DNA from: RPQJ01 sp963732375
Lineage (GTDB): Bacteria > Pseudomonadota > Gammaproteobacteria > Steroidobacterales > Steroidobacteraceae
Direction: 5' to 3'
DNA length: 64,000 bases
Assembly (NCBI GenBank): GCA_963732375.1
Contig: CAVSZE010000015.1
Span: forward strand, 434,001-498,000
Made by a program: the position numbers and the translations under genes. Under the pieces are notes generated by a model. It saw only the letters and a list, made by a program, of their open reading frames with translations, was not told the origin of the DNA and did no database searches. Position 1 is the stretch's first letter. Each line of letters begins with the position of its first letter. This document shows, piece by piece, positions 1 through 8,780 of the stretch.

Positions 1-258
1 GCTGACAACCTCGTCTCGGTGAGCGGACAGGGCGTGACCGACAAGAAAGGTGAACTGGCGGACAGTGAGCCAGCACCTGCCGGCACCAAGTACGAGCCGA
101 CCGACTACAAGGTGATGTTTCTCGACAAGGACACGGCAATCATGACGCACGGCACGAAGGGCGAGGATGCCCACTACAGCCTGCACGTGTGGTCACGGAA
201 GGGCGGACAGTGGCTGGTTGTTGCGACCACCACGACGCCGGTCGAGACAAAGAAATAG
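1..258 (+). CDS. C-terminal fragment of an NTF2-like (DUF4440/SnoaL-type) protein
   Basis: An open frame runs from base 1 to a TAG stop at 256-258, leaving the last 85 residues of a gene that begins outside the window. The visible part alternates hydrophobic and polar residues and ends with a strand pattern 'HYSLHVWSRKGGQWLVVAT', which resembles the last two strands of DUF4440/SnoaL-like cone-fold proteins, where a tryptophan-containing strand is followed by a 'G.W.V....' strand. That assignment rests on pattern resemblance only. No catalytic residues can be judged from the fragment, and members of this fold range from enzymes to secreted proteins of unknown role. It converges on hslO with a 16-base gap. 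Confidence 0.6.
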   Translation, partial: ADNLVSVSGQGVTDKKGELADSEPAPAGTKYEPTDYKVMFLDKDTAIMTHGTKGEDAHYSLHVWSRKGGQWLVVATTTTPVETKK

Positions 259-274
259 GACTGCCGCTGCCTTC

Positions 275-1192
275 TCAGTGCACGCCGCTGCGCGGCACGT
301 CGGCGGCGTGGGTGAACACGGTGCCGGCGTCCACCGCGTCGAAGCGGTAACTGCGGCTGCAGAATTCGCAGCGAACCTCGACCGAGCCGCGCTCGGCAAG
401 GATCGACTCCACTTCCTCGCGGCCGAGTGAGCGCAGCATCGTCGCGACCCGTTCACGCGAACAGCTGCAGCGGAAGAAAACCGGCGCGGACTCGAACATC
501 CGCACGTCGTCCTCGGCAAAAAGCCGTCGCAGCAGCTCGCGATCGGTGAGTTCGGCCAGTTCCGGCCCGGTGACCGTGCCGGCGACCAGCTGCACGCGGT
601 TCCACGCGTCCTCGATTTCGTCCTCAGAAACGCCGCCGGTGCCGGACTCGGTCGCCGCCGCCGGTCGCGAGGTGACCGGCAGGCGCTGCAACAGCAGCCC
701 GCTCGCCTGGTCGGCGTCCGCGCGCAGCCACAGCCGCGTCGGCAGCTGCTCGGAGCTCTCGAAGTACTCGCGCAGGCAATCGCTCATGCGTTCGCCGGAG
801 AGCGGCACCACGCCCTGGTAACGGCTCGCGACGTCATCGCCCTCGATCGTCACGGTCAGGGTGCCGTCACCGGACAGTTCGCGCAGGTCCAGCGTCGCAG
901 GCGTGCCACTGAACCTGGCCACCGCGCGAACCGCCAACCCGTCGCTGCATTCGACCAGCATCAGCCGCATGGGCCCGGTGCCGCGCAGCTGCAGCGAGAG
1001 CCGGCCCTGGAACTTCAGCGTCGCGGCCAGCAGCGTCGCGGCGGCAACCGCCTCGCCCAGGCTGTCGCGCACCTCGGCCGGATAGTCGTGGTGCTCCATC
1101 ATCGCGCGCCACGCGGGACCCAGGTGCACCAGCTGACCGCGAAACGGATAGCGCTCGAACACGAAGCGTCGCAGCGAATCCGACGGCCGCAT
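275..1192 (-). CDS. hslO: Hsp33, redox-regulated holdase chaperone
   Basis: Cytosolic chaperone that protects unfolded proteins during oxidative stress. The 305-residue protein has the usual length and ends with the redox zinc site: Cys242-x-Cys244 (FRCSCS) and, about 30 residues on, Cys275-x-x-Cys278 (CEFC). In the family these bind zinc when reduced and form disulfides to activate the chaperone. I chose the ATG at 1192 (MRPSDSLRRF) because it follows the fumarase stop by two bases; a frame-open upstream ATG at 1243 would lie deep inside fumA. Last gene of the minus-strand run gatC-gatA-gatB-fumA-hslO, so it may be co-transcribed with fumarase. Confidence 0.93.
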   Translation of the reverse strand: MRPSDSLRRFVFERYPFRGQLVHLGPAWRAMMEHHDYPAEVRDSLGEAVAAATLLAATLKFQGRLSLQLRGTGPMRLMLVECSDGLAVRAVARFSGTPATLDLRELSGDGTLTVTIEGDDVASRYQGVVPLSGERMSDCLREYFESSEQLPTRLWLRADADQASGLLLQRLPVTSRPAAATESGTGGVSEDEIEDAWNRVQLVAGTVTGPELAELTDRELLRRLFAEDDVRMFESAPVFFRCSCSRERVATMLRSLGREEVESILAERGSVEVRCEFCSRSYRFDAVDAGTVFTHAADVPRSGVH

Positions 1193-1194
1193 CG

Positions 1195-2724
1195 TCAGGC
1201 GACGCGCACTGGAATACCGAGCGTACGGATCTTTCCGGCCCACTCGGCAGGCGCGGTCTCGTGCACCGACGTGCCTTTCGAGTCCACCGCGACGGTGACC
1301 GGCATGTCCTTGACGTCGAACTCGTAGATCGCCTCCATGCCGAGGTCGCCGAAGGCCACGACGCGCGCCGAGCGGATCGCCTTCGAAACCAGGTAGGCGG
1401 CGCCGCCGACCGCCATCAGGTAGGCCGCCTTGTGCTTGCGGATCGCCTCGATCGCCACCGGTCCGCGCTCGGACTTGCCGATCATCGCGATCAGTCCCGT
1501 CTTCTCGAGCATCATCCCGGTGAACTTGTCCATCCGAGTCGCAGTCGTCGGACCCGCCGGACCGACCACTTCGTCGCGCACCGGATCGACCGGGCCGACG
1601 TAATAGATCGCTCGATTCGTGAAATCCACGCCCTCGGGCAGGCCCTGTCCGCTAGCGTACAGGTCGGCGATGCGCTTGTGCGCCGCATCGCGACCAGTGA
1701 GCATTTTCCCGTTCAGCAGCAGCGTCTCGCCAGGCTTCCAGCTCGCGACCTCGTCGCGGGTCAACGAGTTCAGGTCCACGCGACGCGAACTGGCACCAGC
1801 GGTCCAGGTCACTTTCGGCCAGGACTCCAGCGACGGAGGCTCGAGTACGGCCGGCCCCGAGCCGTCGAGCACGAAGTGCGCGTGACGGGTCGCCGCACAG
1901 TTCGGGATCATCGCGACCGGCTTCGACGCCGCGTGGGTCGGATAGGTAAGGATCTTGACGTCGAGCACCGTCGTGAGGCCGCCGAGGCCCTGTGCGCCAA
2001 TGCCGAGCGCATTGACCTTCTCGTACAGCGAGACCCGGAGTTCCTCGAGCTTGTTCGACGGGCCGCGCTCGATGAGTTCGTGCATGTCGAGCGGTTCCAT
2101 CAGCGATTCCTTCGCAAGCAGCATGGCCTTCTCGGCCGTGCCGCCGATGCCTAGCCCAAGCATGCCGGGCGGACACCAGCCAGCACCCATGGTCGGCACG
2201 GTCTTCAACACCCAGTCCTCGATCGAGTCGCTGGGATTCAGCATCACGAACTTCGACTTGTTCTCCGAGCCGCCGCCTTTCGCGGCGACCGTCACTTCGA
2301 GCTTGTCGCCGGGCACGAGTTCGACGTGGAACACCGCGGGCGTGTTGTCGCGGGTGTTCCGGCGGGTGAATGCAGGGTCGTCCACCACCGAGGCGCGCAG
2401 CCGGTTGTCGGGGAACTCGTATGCGCGGTGCACGCCCTCGTTCACCATCTCGGCCAGGCTGTGCTTCGTGTCCCAGCGCACGTCCATGCCGACCTTGAGG
2501 AACATGTTGACGATGCCGGTGTCCTGGCAGATCGGGCGATGCCCCTCCGCGCACATCCGCGAATTGGTCAGGATCTGCGCGATCGCGTCGCGCGCCGCCG
2601 GCGACTGCTCGCGCTCGTAGGCGCGGCCGAGGTGCGCGATGTAGTCGGCGGGGTGATAGTAGGAAATGAACTGCAGTGCGTCGGCGACGCTCTGCACGAA
2701 GTCGTCCTCGCGGATCACGGTCAT
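1195..2724 (-). CDS. fumA: Class I (iron-sulfur) fumarate hydratase
   Basis: Interconverts fumarate and L-malate in the TCA cycle, in the cytoplasm. The 509-residue protein is of the oxygen-sensitive [4Fe-4S] class I type, not the FumC type. The three expected cluster cysteines are visible: in 'RPICQDTGIVN', in 'GWCPPGMLGLGIGG' and in 'IPNCAATRHAHF'. The N-terminal part carries the catalytic alpha-domain signatures and the last third is the beta domain. A GAGGAG motif lies about nine bases upstream of the ATG. It begins 11 bases after gatB and is followed within two bases by hslO. Class I enzymes also occur as L-tartrate dehydratases, but the full-length fused form favours fumarase. Confidence 0.92.
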   Translation of the reverse strand: MTVIREDDFVQSVADALQFISYYHPADYIAHLGRAYEREQSPAARDAIAQILTNSRMCAEGHRPICQDTGIVNMFLKVGMDVRWDTKHSLAEMVNEGVHRAYEFPDNRLRASVVDDPAFTRRNTRDNTPAVFHVELVPGDKLEVTVAAKGGGSENKSKFVMLNPSDSIEDWVLKTVPTMGAGWCPPGMLGLGIGGTAEKAMLLAKESLMEPLDMHELIERGPSNKLEELRVSLYEKVNALGIGAQGLGGLTTVLDVKILTYPTHAASKPVAMIPNCAATRHAHFVLDGSGPAVLEPPSLESWPKVTWTAGASSRRVDLNSLTRDEVASWKPGETLLLNGKMLTGRDAAHKRIADLYASGQGLPEGVDFTNRAIYYVGPVDPVRDEVVGPAGPTTATRMDKFTGMMLEKTGLIAMIGKSERGPVAIEAIRKHKAAYLMAVGGAAYLVSKAIRSARVVAFGDLGMEAIYEFDVKDMPVTVAVDSKGTSVHETAPAEWAGKIRTLGIPVRVA

Positions 2725-2735
2725 GTTGCGGCTCC

Positions 2736-4172
2736 TCAGCCGCTGAGCTTGCGCTTCAGCAGCTCGTTCAACTGTGCCGGGTTGGCCTTACCCTGGGTGG
2801 CCTTCATTACCTGCCCGACGAAGAACCCGAACAGCTTGTCCTTGCCGGAGCGGTAGTCGGCGAGCTGCTTCGGGTTGCCCGCCATTACTTCGTCGATGGC
2901 CTTCTCGATCGATGAAGTGTCGGTGATCTGCCTCAAGCCGCGTGCGTCGATGATCTCGTCGGCGCCGCTGCCCTCGGTCCACATCGCCTCGAAGACTTCC
3001 TTGGCGATCTTGCCGGAAATCGTATTGTCGCCAATGCGCGCGACAAGCTCGGCGAGCGCGGGCGCCGCGACACGACTCTGCGTGATGTCGAGCCCGTCGC
3101 GGTTCAGGGCTCCGGAGACTTCACCCATGACCCAGTTCGCCGCGAGCTTGTGCTGGCCGCCGAGACCCTGCACGACGGCCTCGTAGTAGGCAGCGAGTTC
3201 GCGGCTCGCGGTGAGCACGCCGGCGTCGTACGCCGAGAGCCCGTGGTCGGCGACCAGGCGCGCCGCCTTCTCGTCCGGCAATTCCGGCAGCGTGGCTCGC
3301 ACCGACTCGATCAGCTCCTCGTCGATCACCAGCGGCAGCAGGTCGGGATCCGGGAAGTAGCGGTAATCGTTCGCCTCTTCCTTGGAGCGCATCGAGCGTG
3401 TCTCGCCGCGGTCCGGGTCGTAGAGGCGCGTCTCCTGCACCACCTTGCCGCCGCCCTCGATCAGGTCGACCTGGCGCTCGACTTCGTAGTTGATGGCGCG
3501 CTCGACGAAGCGGAACGAATTGAGGTTCTTGATCTCGGCGCGGGTGCCGAGCTCTTTGCGGCCCTTCGGGCGCACCGAAACGTTGGCGTCGCAGCGGAAC
3601 GAGCCTTCCTGCATGTTGCCGTCGCAGATCTCCAGGTAGCGCACCAGCGTGTGGATCTTCTTCATGTACGCCACGGCTTCCTTCGCCGAGCGCATGTCAG
3701 GTTCCGACACGATCTCGAGCAGCGGCGTGCCCGCGCGATTGAGGTCGATCCCGGACAGCCCGTGGAAGTCCTCGTGCAGCGACTTGCCCGCATCCTCCTC
3801 GAGGTGCGCGCGAGTGATACCGACGGTCTTGCTGCTGCCGTCCTCGAGCAGGATCACGAGCGACCCCGACTGCACGACCGGCAACTCGTACTGGCTGATC
3901 TGGTAGCCCTTCGGCAGGTCGGGGTAGAAGTAGTTCTTGCGCGCGAACACCGAGCGACGCGCGACCTTCGCCCCGACCGCGAGCCCGAAGCGCACCGCCA
4001 TGCGCACCGCCTCGTGGTTCAGCACCGGCAGCACGCCCGGGTAACCGAGGTCGACCAGGTTGGCCTGGGTGTTCGGGCCGGCGCCGAACGCCGTGGACGA
4101 GCCAGAGAAGATCTTGCTGCGCGTCGCAAGTTGCGCGTGGATCTCGAGACCGATGACGGTTTCCCATTCCAT
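2736..4172 (-). CDS. gatB: Asp-tRNA(Asn)/Glu-tRNA(Gln) amidotransferase subunit B
   Basis: Subunit B of GatCAB. It binds and phosphorylates mischarged Glu-tRNA(Gln) or Asp-tRNA(Asn) and, with GatA, amidates it. The 478-residue product begins MEWETVIGLEIHAQL, typical of the family, and continues through the kinase (cradle) domain with 'DLNRAGTPLLEIVSEPD' to the C-terminal helical and YqeY-like tail. The ATG at 4172 overlaps the gatA stop by one base; a GTG one codon earlier (4175, ATGA-like overlap of four) is also possible. Its presence implies that this organism makes Asn-tRNA and/or Gln-tRNA by the indirect route. Confidence 0.95.
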   Translation of the reverse strand: MEWETVIGLEIHAQLATRSKIFSGSSTAFGAGPNTQANLVDLGYPGVLPVLNHEAVRMAVRFGLAVGAKVARRSVFARKNYFYPDLPKGYQISQYELPVVQSGSLVILLEDGSSKTVGITRAHLEEDAGKSLHEDFHGLSGIDLNRAGTPLLEIVSEPDMRSAKEAVAYMKKIHTLVRYLEICDGNMQEGSFRCDANVSVRPKGRKELGTRAEIKNLNSFRFVERAINYEVERQVDLIEGGGKVVQETRLYDPDRGETRSMRSKEEANDYRYFPDPDLLPLVIDEELIESVRATLPELPDEKAARLVADHGLSAYDAGVLTASRELAAYYEAVVQGLGGQHKLAANWVMGEVSGALNRDGLDITQSRVAAPALAELVARIGDNTISGKIAKEVFEAMWTEGSGADEIIDARGLRQITDTSSIEKAIDEVMAGNPKQLADYRSGKDKLFGFFVGQVMKATQGKANPAQLNELLKRKLSG

Positions 4173-5644
4173 CACGCGTACTCCGCAGGCACACGCTTAT
4201 GCCAGTCCGTCAACTGCTGGTACTGGTGCGAGACCGACAACAGCAGCGACTCGGCGAAATGCGGGCCGACCAGCTGCAGCCCGACCGGCAGGTCACGCCC
4301 GCCTTCCTGCACGAAACCGCATGGAATGGAGACGGCGGGCAGGCCGGCCAGGTTGGCACCGATGGTGTAGATATCGTTCAGGTACATCGTGATCGGGTCG
4401 CTGGTCTTGGCGCCCAGCTTGAACGCGGGTGTCGGCGCCGTCGGGCCTGCAACCACGTCCACGTCCTGGAAGGCGCGCGCGAAATCCGCCGCGATCACCT
4501 GCCGCACCTGCTGCGCCTTCAGGTAGTAGGCGTCGTAGTAACCGGCAGAGAGCACGTAGGTACCGGTCATGATCCGGCGCTTCACCTCGTCGCCGAAGCC
4601 CTCGCCTCGCGATCGCTTGTAGAGGTCGAGCAGGTTGCGCGGCGCATCGCAGCGGTGGCCGAAGCGCACGCCGTCGAAACGCGACAGGTTGGACGAGCAT
4701 TCCGCCGGCGCCACCACGTAGTAGGTCGGCACCGACAGCGGCAATGCGGGCAGGCTCACCTCGCGCACCGTCGCGCCCGCGGCCCGCAGCGCGTCGATCG
4801 CATCCTGTACCAGCTTTCCGACCCCTGGTTCCAGGCCCTTGTCGAAGAATTCACGGATCACACCGACGCGCAGGCCCGCGAGCGGCCGCGAGAGTCCGGC
4901 CACGTAGTCGGGCACCGGCACATCGACGCTGGTCGAGTCCCGCGGATCGAACCCGGCCATCGAGCCGAGCAACAGGGCTGCGTCCTCGGCCGACCGGGTG
5001 AGCACGCCCGCCTGGTCCAGGCTGGAGGCGAACGCGATCATGCCGTAGCGCGACACCCGCCCGTAGGTCGGCTTGAAGCCGGTCAGGTTGGTGAGCGCCG
5101 CGGGCTGGCGGATCGAACCGCCGGTGTCCGTGCCGCTGGCCGCCGGCGCGAGGCAGGCAGCGACCGCGGCGGCGGAGCCGCCCGACGAGCCACCGGGCAC
5201 CCGGGACGGGTCCCACGGGTTGCACACCGGGCCGAAGAAGCTGGTCTCGTTCGACGAGCCCATCGCGAACTCGTCCATGTTGGTCTTGCCGAGCATCACC
5301 GTGCCCGACGCCTTCCAGCGCTCGACCACGGTGGCGTCGAAGGGCGCCACGAAGTTCGAGAGCATCCGGGACGAGCAGGTAGTCCGCACGCCGTCCGTGC
5401 AGAAAATGTCCTTGTGGGCGATCGGGACCCCGGTGAGGAGGCCACCCTCACCTTTCGCCAGCAGTTCGTCGGCAGCCCGGGCGTCGGCCAGCGCGCGGTC
5501 CGCGGTCACGGTGACGAAGGCGTTCAGGTCCGGTGCCATCCGCTCGATTCGACCGAGGAAGTGCAGGGTCAGGTCGAGGCTGGAGAACCGCCGGGCCCTG
5601 AGGCCGGCCGCCAGTTCGGCGACGGTCAGCGTATGCAGCGACAT
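4172..5644 (-). CDS. gatA: Asp-tRNA(Asn)/Glu-tRNA(Gln) amidotransferase subunit A
   Basis: Glutaminase subunit of GatCAB, releasing ammonia from glutamine for transfer to the mischarged tRNA. The 490-residue protein is an amidase-signature enzyme with the Ser-cisSer-Lys triad in place: Lys78 in 'AHKDIF', the cis-serine at about 153-154 in 'GGSSGGSAAA', and the nucleophile Ser177 in 'GTDTGGSIRQP'. It lies ten bases after gatC and overlaps gatB, so the three subunits are made together. A GAGG motif precedes the ATG at 5644. Confidence 0.96.
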   Translation of the reverse strand: MSLHTLTVAELAAGLRARRFSSLDLTLHFLGRIERMAPDLNAFVTVTADRALADARAADELLAKGEGGLLTGVPIAHKDIFCTDGVRTTCSSRMLSNFVAPFDATVVERWKASGTVMLGKTNMDEFAMGSSNETSFFGPVCNPWDPSRVPGGSSGGSAAAVAACLAPAASGTDTGGSIRQPAALTNLTGFKPTYGRVSRYGMIAFASSLDQAGVLTRSAEDAALLLGSMAGFDPRDSTSVDVPVPDYVAGLSRPLAGLRVGVIREFFDKGLEPGVGKLVQDAIDALRAAGATVREVSLPALPLSVPTYYVVAPAECSSNLSRFDGVRFGHRCDAPRNLLDLYKRSRGEGFGDEVKRRIMTGTYVLSAGYYDAYYLKAQQVRQVIAADFARAFQDVDVVAGPTAPTPAFKLGAKTSDPITMYLNDIYTIGANLAGLPAVSIPCGFVQEGGRDLPVGLQLVGPHFAESLLLSVSHQYQQLTDWHKRVPAEYA

Positions 5645-5654
5645 GGCCTGAGCC

Positions 5655-5945
5655 TCAGTCTATGACTTTGGGGACGAGGTACAGGCCGGCCGCCACTGCG
5701 GCCGCGTTCTGCTGGTACTTTTCGTGCCGGTCGGTCTCGGTGACCACGTCCGGGCGCAGGCGCTGGGCCTGGTCCGCCAGCGGGTGCGCCATGGGCGTGA
5801 CGCCGGCGGTGTCGGCTGCGGACAGCTGCTCGACGAAGTCGATGATGCTGGAAAGGCTTTCGACGTAGACGGGCAACTGCGCCTCGCTGATCTCGAGGCG
5901 AGCGAGGTGGGCGATGCCCTCCACCTGGGCACGAGTCAAACTCAT
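5655..5945 (-). CDS. gatC: Asp-tRNA(Asn)/Glu-tRNA(Gln) amidotransferase subunit C
   Basis: Small belt subunit that stabilises the GatA-GatB complex. The 96-residue length and the N-terminal 'MSLTRAQVEGIAHLARLEIS' are typical of GatC, where the helix carries the 'VxxIAxLARLxI' pattern. First gene of the minus-strand gat operon, divergent from mreB across 134 bases. The gatCAB/mreBCD divergent pair is a known arrangement in Pseudomonas and related gammaproteobacteria. Confidence 0.94.
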   Translation of the reverse strand: MSLTRAQVEGIAHLARLEISEAQLPVYVESLSSIIDFVEQLSAADTAGVTPMAHPLADQAQRLRPDVVTETDRHEKYQQNAAAVAAGLYLVPKVID

Positions 5946-6079
5946 GAAAAGCTCGCAGAACCGGAAAAAACAGTCGATAAATCATACACGTCGCCTTGCC
6001 GAAAGTCCTGACAATGGTTAAATTGCCCTGATACCCGCGCAACTGCGCGCCCCTCCTCCTGCTGGTCACTTCTCCCCAG
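5946..6079. promoter_or_regulatory. Divergent gatC / mreB promoter region
   Basis: This 134-base gap must hold promoters for both the gat operon and the mre cluster. It is more AT-rich than its surroundings (around 5960-6025). On the minus strand a TATGAT at 5986-5981 is a fair -10 for gatC, although no good -35 sits 17 bases upstream. On the plus strand TTGCCG (5996-6001) and TTAAAT (6018-6023), 16 bases apart, are a possible sigma-70 pair for mreB. No convincing Shine-Dalgarno is seen upstream of the mreB ATG. All are consensus matches by eye. Confidence 0.35.
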
Positions 6080-7123
6080 ATGTTCAAGAAACTCCGAGGC
6101 TATTTTTCCAACGACCTCTCGATCGACCTAGGCACCGCCAATACCCTCATCTACGTCCGCGGCAAGGGCATCGTGCTAAACGAGCCCTCGGTGGTCGCGA
6201 TACGCGAGGAGCCTTCGCGCGGCGGCAAGAAGATCGAGGCGGTCGGTACGGAAGCAAAGAACATGCTGGGCCGCACGCCCGGCAACATCACTGCCATCCG
6301 CCCGCTGAAGGACGGCGTGATCGCGGACTTCACCGTCACCGAAAAGATGCTGCAGTACTTCATCGAGAAGGTGCACGGCAACCGCCTGATACGCCCGAGC
6401 CCGCGAGTGCTGGTGTGCGTGCCCTACGGCTCGACCCAGGTCGAGCGACGCGCGATCCAGGAATCGGCCGAGGGCGCCGGCGCGCGCTGGGTGCGCCTGA
6501 TCGAGGAACCGATGGCGGCAGCAGTCGGCGCGGGCATGCCCGTGCACGAGGCGCGCGGATCGATGGTGCTGGACATCGGCGGCGGCACCTCCGAAGTCGC
6601 CGTCATCTCGCTGAACGGTATCGTCTATGCGGCCTCGGTGCGCATCGGCGGCGATCGCTTCGACGAAGCGATCATCAACTACGTGCGGCGCAACTACGGA
6701 ATCCTGATCGGCGAGGCGACCGCCGAGCGCATCAAGATCGAGATCGGTTCGGCCTATCCCGGCCAGCAGGTTCGCGAAATATCGGTCAGGGGTCGCAACC
6801 TCTCCGAGGGCGTGCCGCGCAGCTTCACGCTGAACTCGAACGAGATCCTGGAGGCGCTGCAGGAGCCGCTGCAGGGCATCGTTGGCGCGGTCAAGGCCGC
6901 GCTCGAGCAGACACCGCCGGAGCTCGGCTCCGACGTCGCCGATCGCGGCATCGTGCTTACGGGCGGCGGCGCGCTGCTGCGCGACATCGACAAGCTGCTG
7001 ATGGAAGAGACGGGCCTTCCGGTCGTGGTGGCCGAGGACCCGCTCACCTGCGTCGCGCGCGGCGGCGGCAAGATGCTGGAACTGATCGACGAACACGGCC
7101 CGGGCCTCTTCGGGCTCGACTGA
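6080..7123 (+). CDS. mreB: Rod shape-determining protein MreB (bacterial actin)
   Basis: Actin-like ATPase that polymerises under the inner membrane and guides the elongasome. The 347-residue length is standard. The ATP-binding signatures are clear: phosphate-1 'DLGTANTLIYV' near residue 20, phosphate-2 'DIGGGTSEVAVIS' near residue 165, and the adenosine motif 'LTGGGALL' near residue 295. The N-terminal 'MFKKLRGYFSNDLS' is the amphipathic membrane-targeting start usual in gammaproteobacterial MreB. First gene of the plus-strand wall cluster. Confidence 0.97.
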   Translation: MFKKLRGYFSNDLSIDLGTANTLIYVRGKGIVLNEPSVVAIREEPSRGGKKIEAVGTEAKNMLGRTPGNITAIRPLKDGVIADFTVTEKMLQYFIEKVHGNRLIRPSPRVLVCVPYGSTQVERRAIQESAEGAGARWVRLIEEPMAAAVGAGMPVHEARGSMVLDIGGGTSEVAVISLNGIVYAASVRIGGDRFDEAIINYVRRNYGILIGEATAERIKIEIGSAYPGQQVREISVRGRNLSEGVPRSFTLNSNEILEALQEPLQGIVGAVKAALEQTPPELGSDVADRGIVLTGGGALLRDIDKLLMEETGLPVVVAEDPLTCVARGGGKMLELIDEHGPGLFGLD

Positions 7124-7154
7124 TCGCGAGCGTGACCGCCCAGCTGCCGCCACC

Positions 7155-8291
7155 GTGGTAGAACTGAGCCACGACTCGCGTCCGATCATCGGCCGCGGCA
7201 CCCCGCTCGGCGCCACGTTCCTGGCGCTCGCAACCGCCTCGATCGGGCTGATGGTGGCCGACGTTCGTTACGACCAGCTCGAGCGGGTGCGCGGCTGGAT
7301 GAATTCCGCCGTCTATCCGCTGCAGCTCGCCATCGACCTGCCGTTCAGCGTCTGGCAATCGATTGGCGGCTGGTTCGCGGACAGCGACCGCCTGCGCCAG
7401 CAGAATCTCGAGCTCACGGCGCAACTGCGCGACGCAAACCTTCAGCTGCAGCGCTTCGACGCGCTCGAGCAGGAGAACCAGCGGCTGCGCGAGATGCGCG
7501 GCAGTTCAGCAGCAGTCGCGAAGCGCGCCATCGTCGCCTCGATTCTCAAGGTGGACCTCGATCCGTTCCGCCACCGCGTGCTGCTCGACCGCGGCGCTTC
7601 CGACGGCGTATTCAAGGGCCAGACGGTGCTCGATGCGCAGGGCATCTTCGGCCAGGTGTGGCGCGTCAACGCGCGCACCTCCGAAGCGATCCTGATCAGC
7701 GACGCGGAGCATGCGATTCCGGTGAAGTCGAACCGCAGCGGAGTGCGTACCATCGCGGTAGGCACAGGCGACCCCGATCGCCTGTCGCTGCCATTCATCA
7801 CCGGCGAGTCCGACATCCGCAAGGGAGACCTGCTGATATCGACCGGCATGGGAGGCGTGTTCCCTCCCGGCTATCCGGTGGCCACCGTCACGAGAGTCGA
7901 ACGCACCGCCAAGGCGACGTTCGCCATCGTCGAGGCGCGACCGGCCGCGGCTCTCGACCGCGACAGCGAAGTGATGCTGGTGTGGTTCGACGCGCCGCAG
8001 CCCGAACCGGAAGGCGCTGCCGAAAGCCCGCAAGCGGCGACCGCGAAGCATGCACCGATTCAAGCAGCGCCCACGGCCACTGGATCCAGCGCCGCAGGGA
8101 ATACGACCGCCGGACCGGCACCTGCGTCATCCGCACCTGCCGCGTCCGCACCCCAAGCGTCCGCTCCTGCCGAATCCGCCCCGGCTGATTCAGCTCCTGC
8201 TCAGCCCGAGCCTACCGGGTCCGCGCCTGTCGATTCGGCGCCCCCGCAACCGACGCCGGCGCCCGATGCGGCCGTCGGAGAAGAGCAATGA
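7155..8291 (+). CDS. mreC: Rod shape-determining protein MreC with a long Pro/Ala-rich tail
   Basis: Bitopic elongasome protein linking MreB to PBP2/RodA. The GTG-initiated 378-residue protein has one membrane segment (about 18-36), a periplasmic coiled coil (about 76-116) and the two beta-barrel MreC core domains to about residue 270. From there to the end it is low-complexity, rich in Ala, Pro, Ser and Glu with repeated 'SAPA/SAPADSAP' units, so it is about 100 residues longer than a minimal MreC. Such tails occur in some proteobacterial MreC and their role is unknown. It overlaps mreD by four bases. Confidence 0.94.
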   Translation: MVELSHDSRPIIGRGTPLGATFLALATASIGLMVADVRYDQLERVRGWMNSAVYPLQLAIDLPFSVWQSIGGWFADSDRLRQQNLELTAQLRDANLQLQRFDALEQENQRLREMRGSSAAVAKRAIVASILKVDLDPFRHRVLLDRGASDGVFKGQTVLDAQGIFGQVWRVNARTSEAILISDAEHAIPVKSNRSGVRTIAVGTGDPDRLSLPFITGESDIRKGDLLISTGMGGVFPPGYPVATVTRVERTAKATFAIVEARPAAALDRDSEVMLVWFDAPQPEPEGAAESPQAATAKHAPIQAAPTATGSSAAGNTTAGPAPASSAPAASAPQASAPAESAPADSAPAQPEPTGSAPVDSAPPQPTPAPDAAVGEEQ

Positions 8292-8770
8292 GGCGCGGCA
8301 TGTTGGGCCGCCGGATCCTGTACTGGCTCAGTGTCGCCGCTGGCCTCGCGCTCTCGATCGTGCCGCTGCCCGGCTGGCTCGACGCTGCGCGGCCCGACTT
8401 CGCGCTGCTTGCAGTCATCTACTGGATTCTCTCGAGCCCGCGCATCGCGGGACTCGGGTATGCGTGGCTCGCCGGGTTGTTTCTCGACGTCCTGCGCGGC
8501 ATGGTGCTTGGCCAGCACGCGCTCGGGTTCCTGGTGGTGGCATTCCTGACGCACCGCCTGCAGCTGCGCATGCGCATGTTCCCGATCCCCCACCAGGCCG
8601 CTGCAGTAATGCTGCTGCTCGCGCTTTACCACTTCATCATCTTCTGGACCGACGGGCTGGCCGGGTACAGTTACACGGGGTGGAATCGCTGGTTGCCTGT
8701 GCTCTCGGGCGCGCTGCTCTGGCCGCTGATCGTCGCGGCAGGCGACACGCTGACCCGACGTTCGCGCTGA
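8288..8770 (+). CDS. mreD: Rod shape-determining protein MreD
   Basis: Integral membrane elongasome component. The 160-residue protein is almost all hydrophobic, with about five predicted membrane segments, and contains the 'RPDFALLAVIYW' and 'WLAGLFLDVLRGMVLGQHAL' signatures of gammaproteobacterial MreD. The ATG overlaps the mreC stop (ATGA). Followed ten bases later by mrdA. Confidence 0.94.
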   Translation: MRRGMLGRRILYWLSVAAGLALSIVPLPGWLDAARPDFALLAVIYWILSSPRIAGLGYAWLAGLFLDVLRGMVLGQHALGFLVVAFLTHRLQLRMRMFPIPHQAAAVMLLLALYHFIIFWTDGLAGYSYTGWNRWLPVLSGALLWPLIVAAGDTLTRRSR

Positions 8771-8780
8771 CCCAAGGACG

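Noticed and set aside
3150..5665. Long plus-strand open frames across gatB and gatA (406 and 488 codons)
   Set aside because: They lie opposite GatB and GatA, which carry all catalytic motifs. The opposite-strand products have biased composition and no recognisable domain.
8110..8270. Repeated SAPA-coding units in mreC as a CRISPR or other array
   Set aside because: The units are short, imperfect, in frame and inside a coding region. They are a low-complexity protein tail, not spaced direct repeats.
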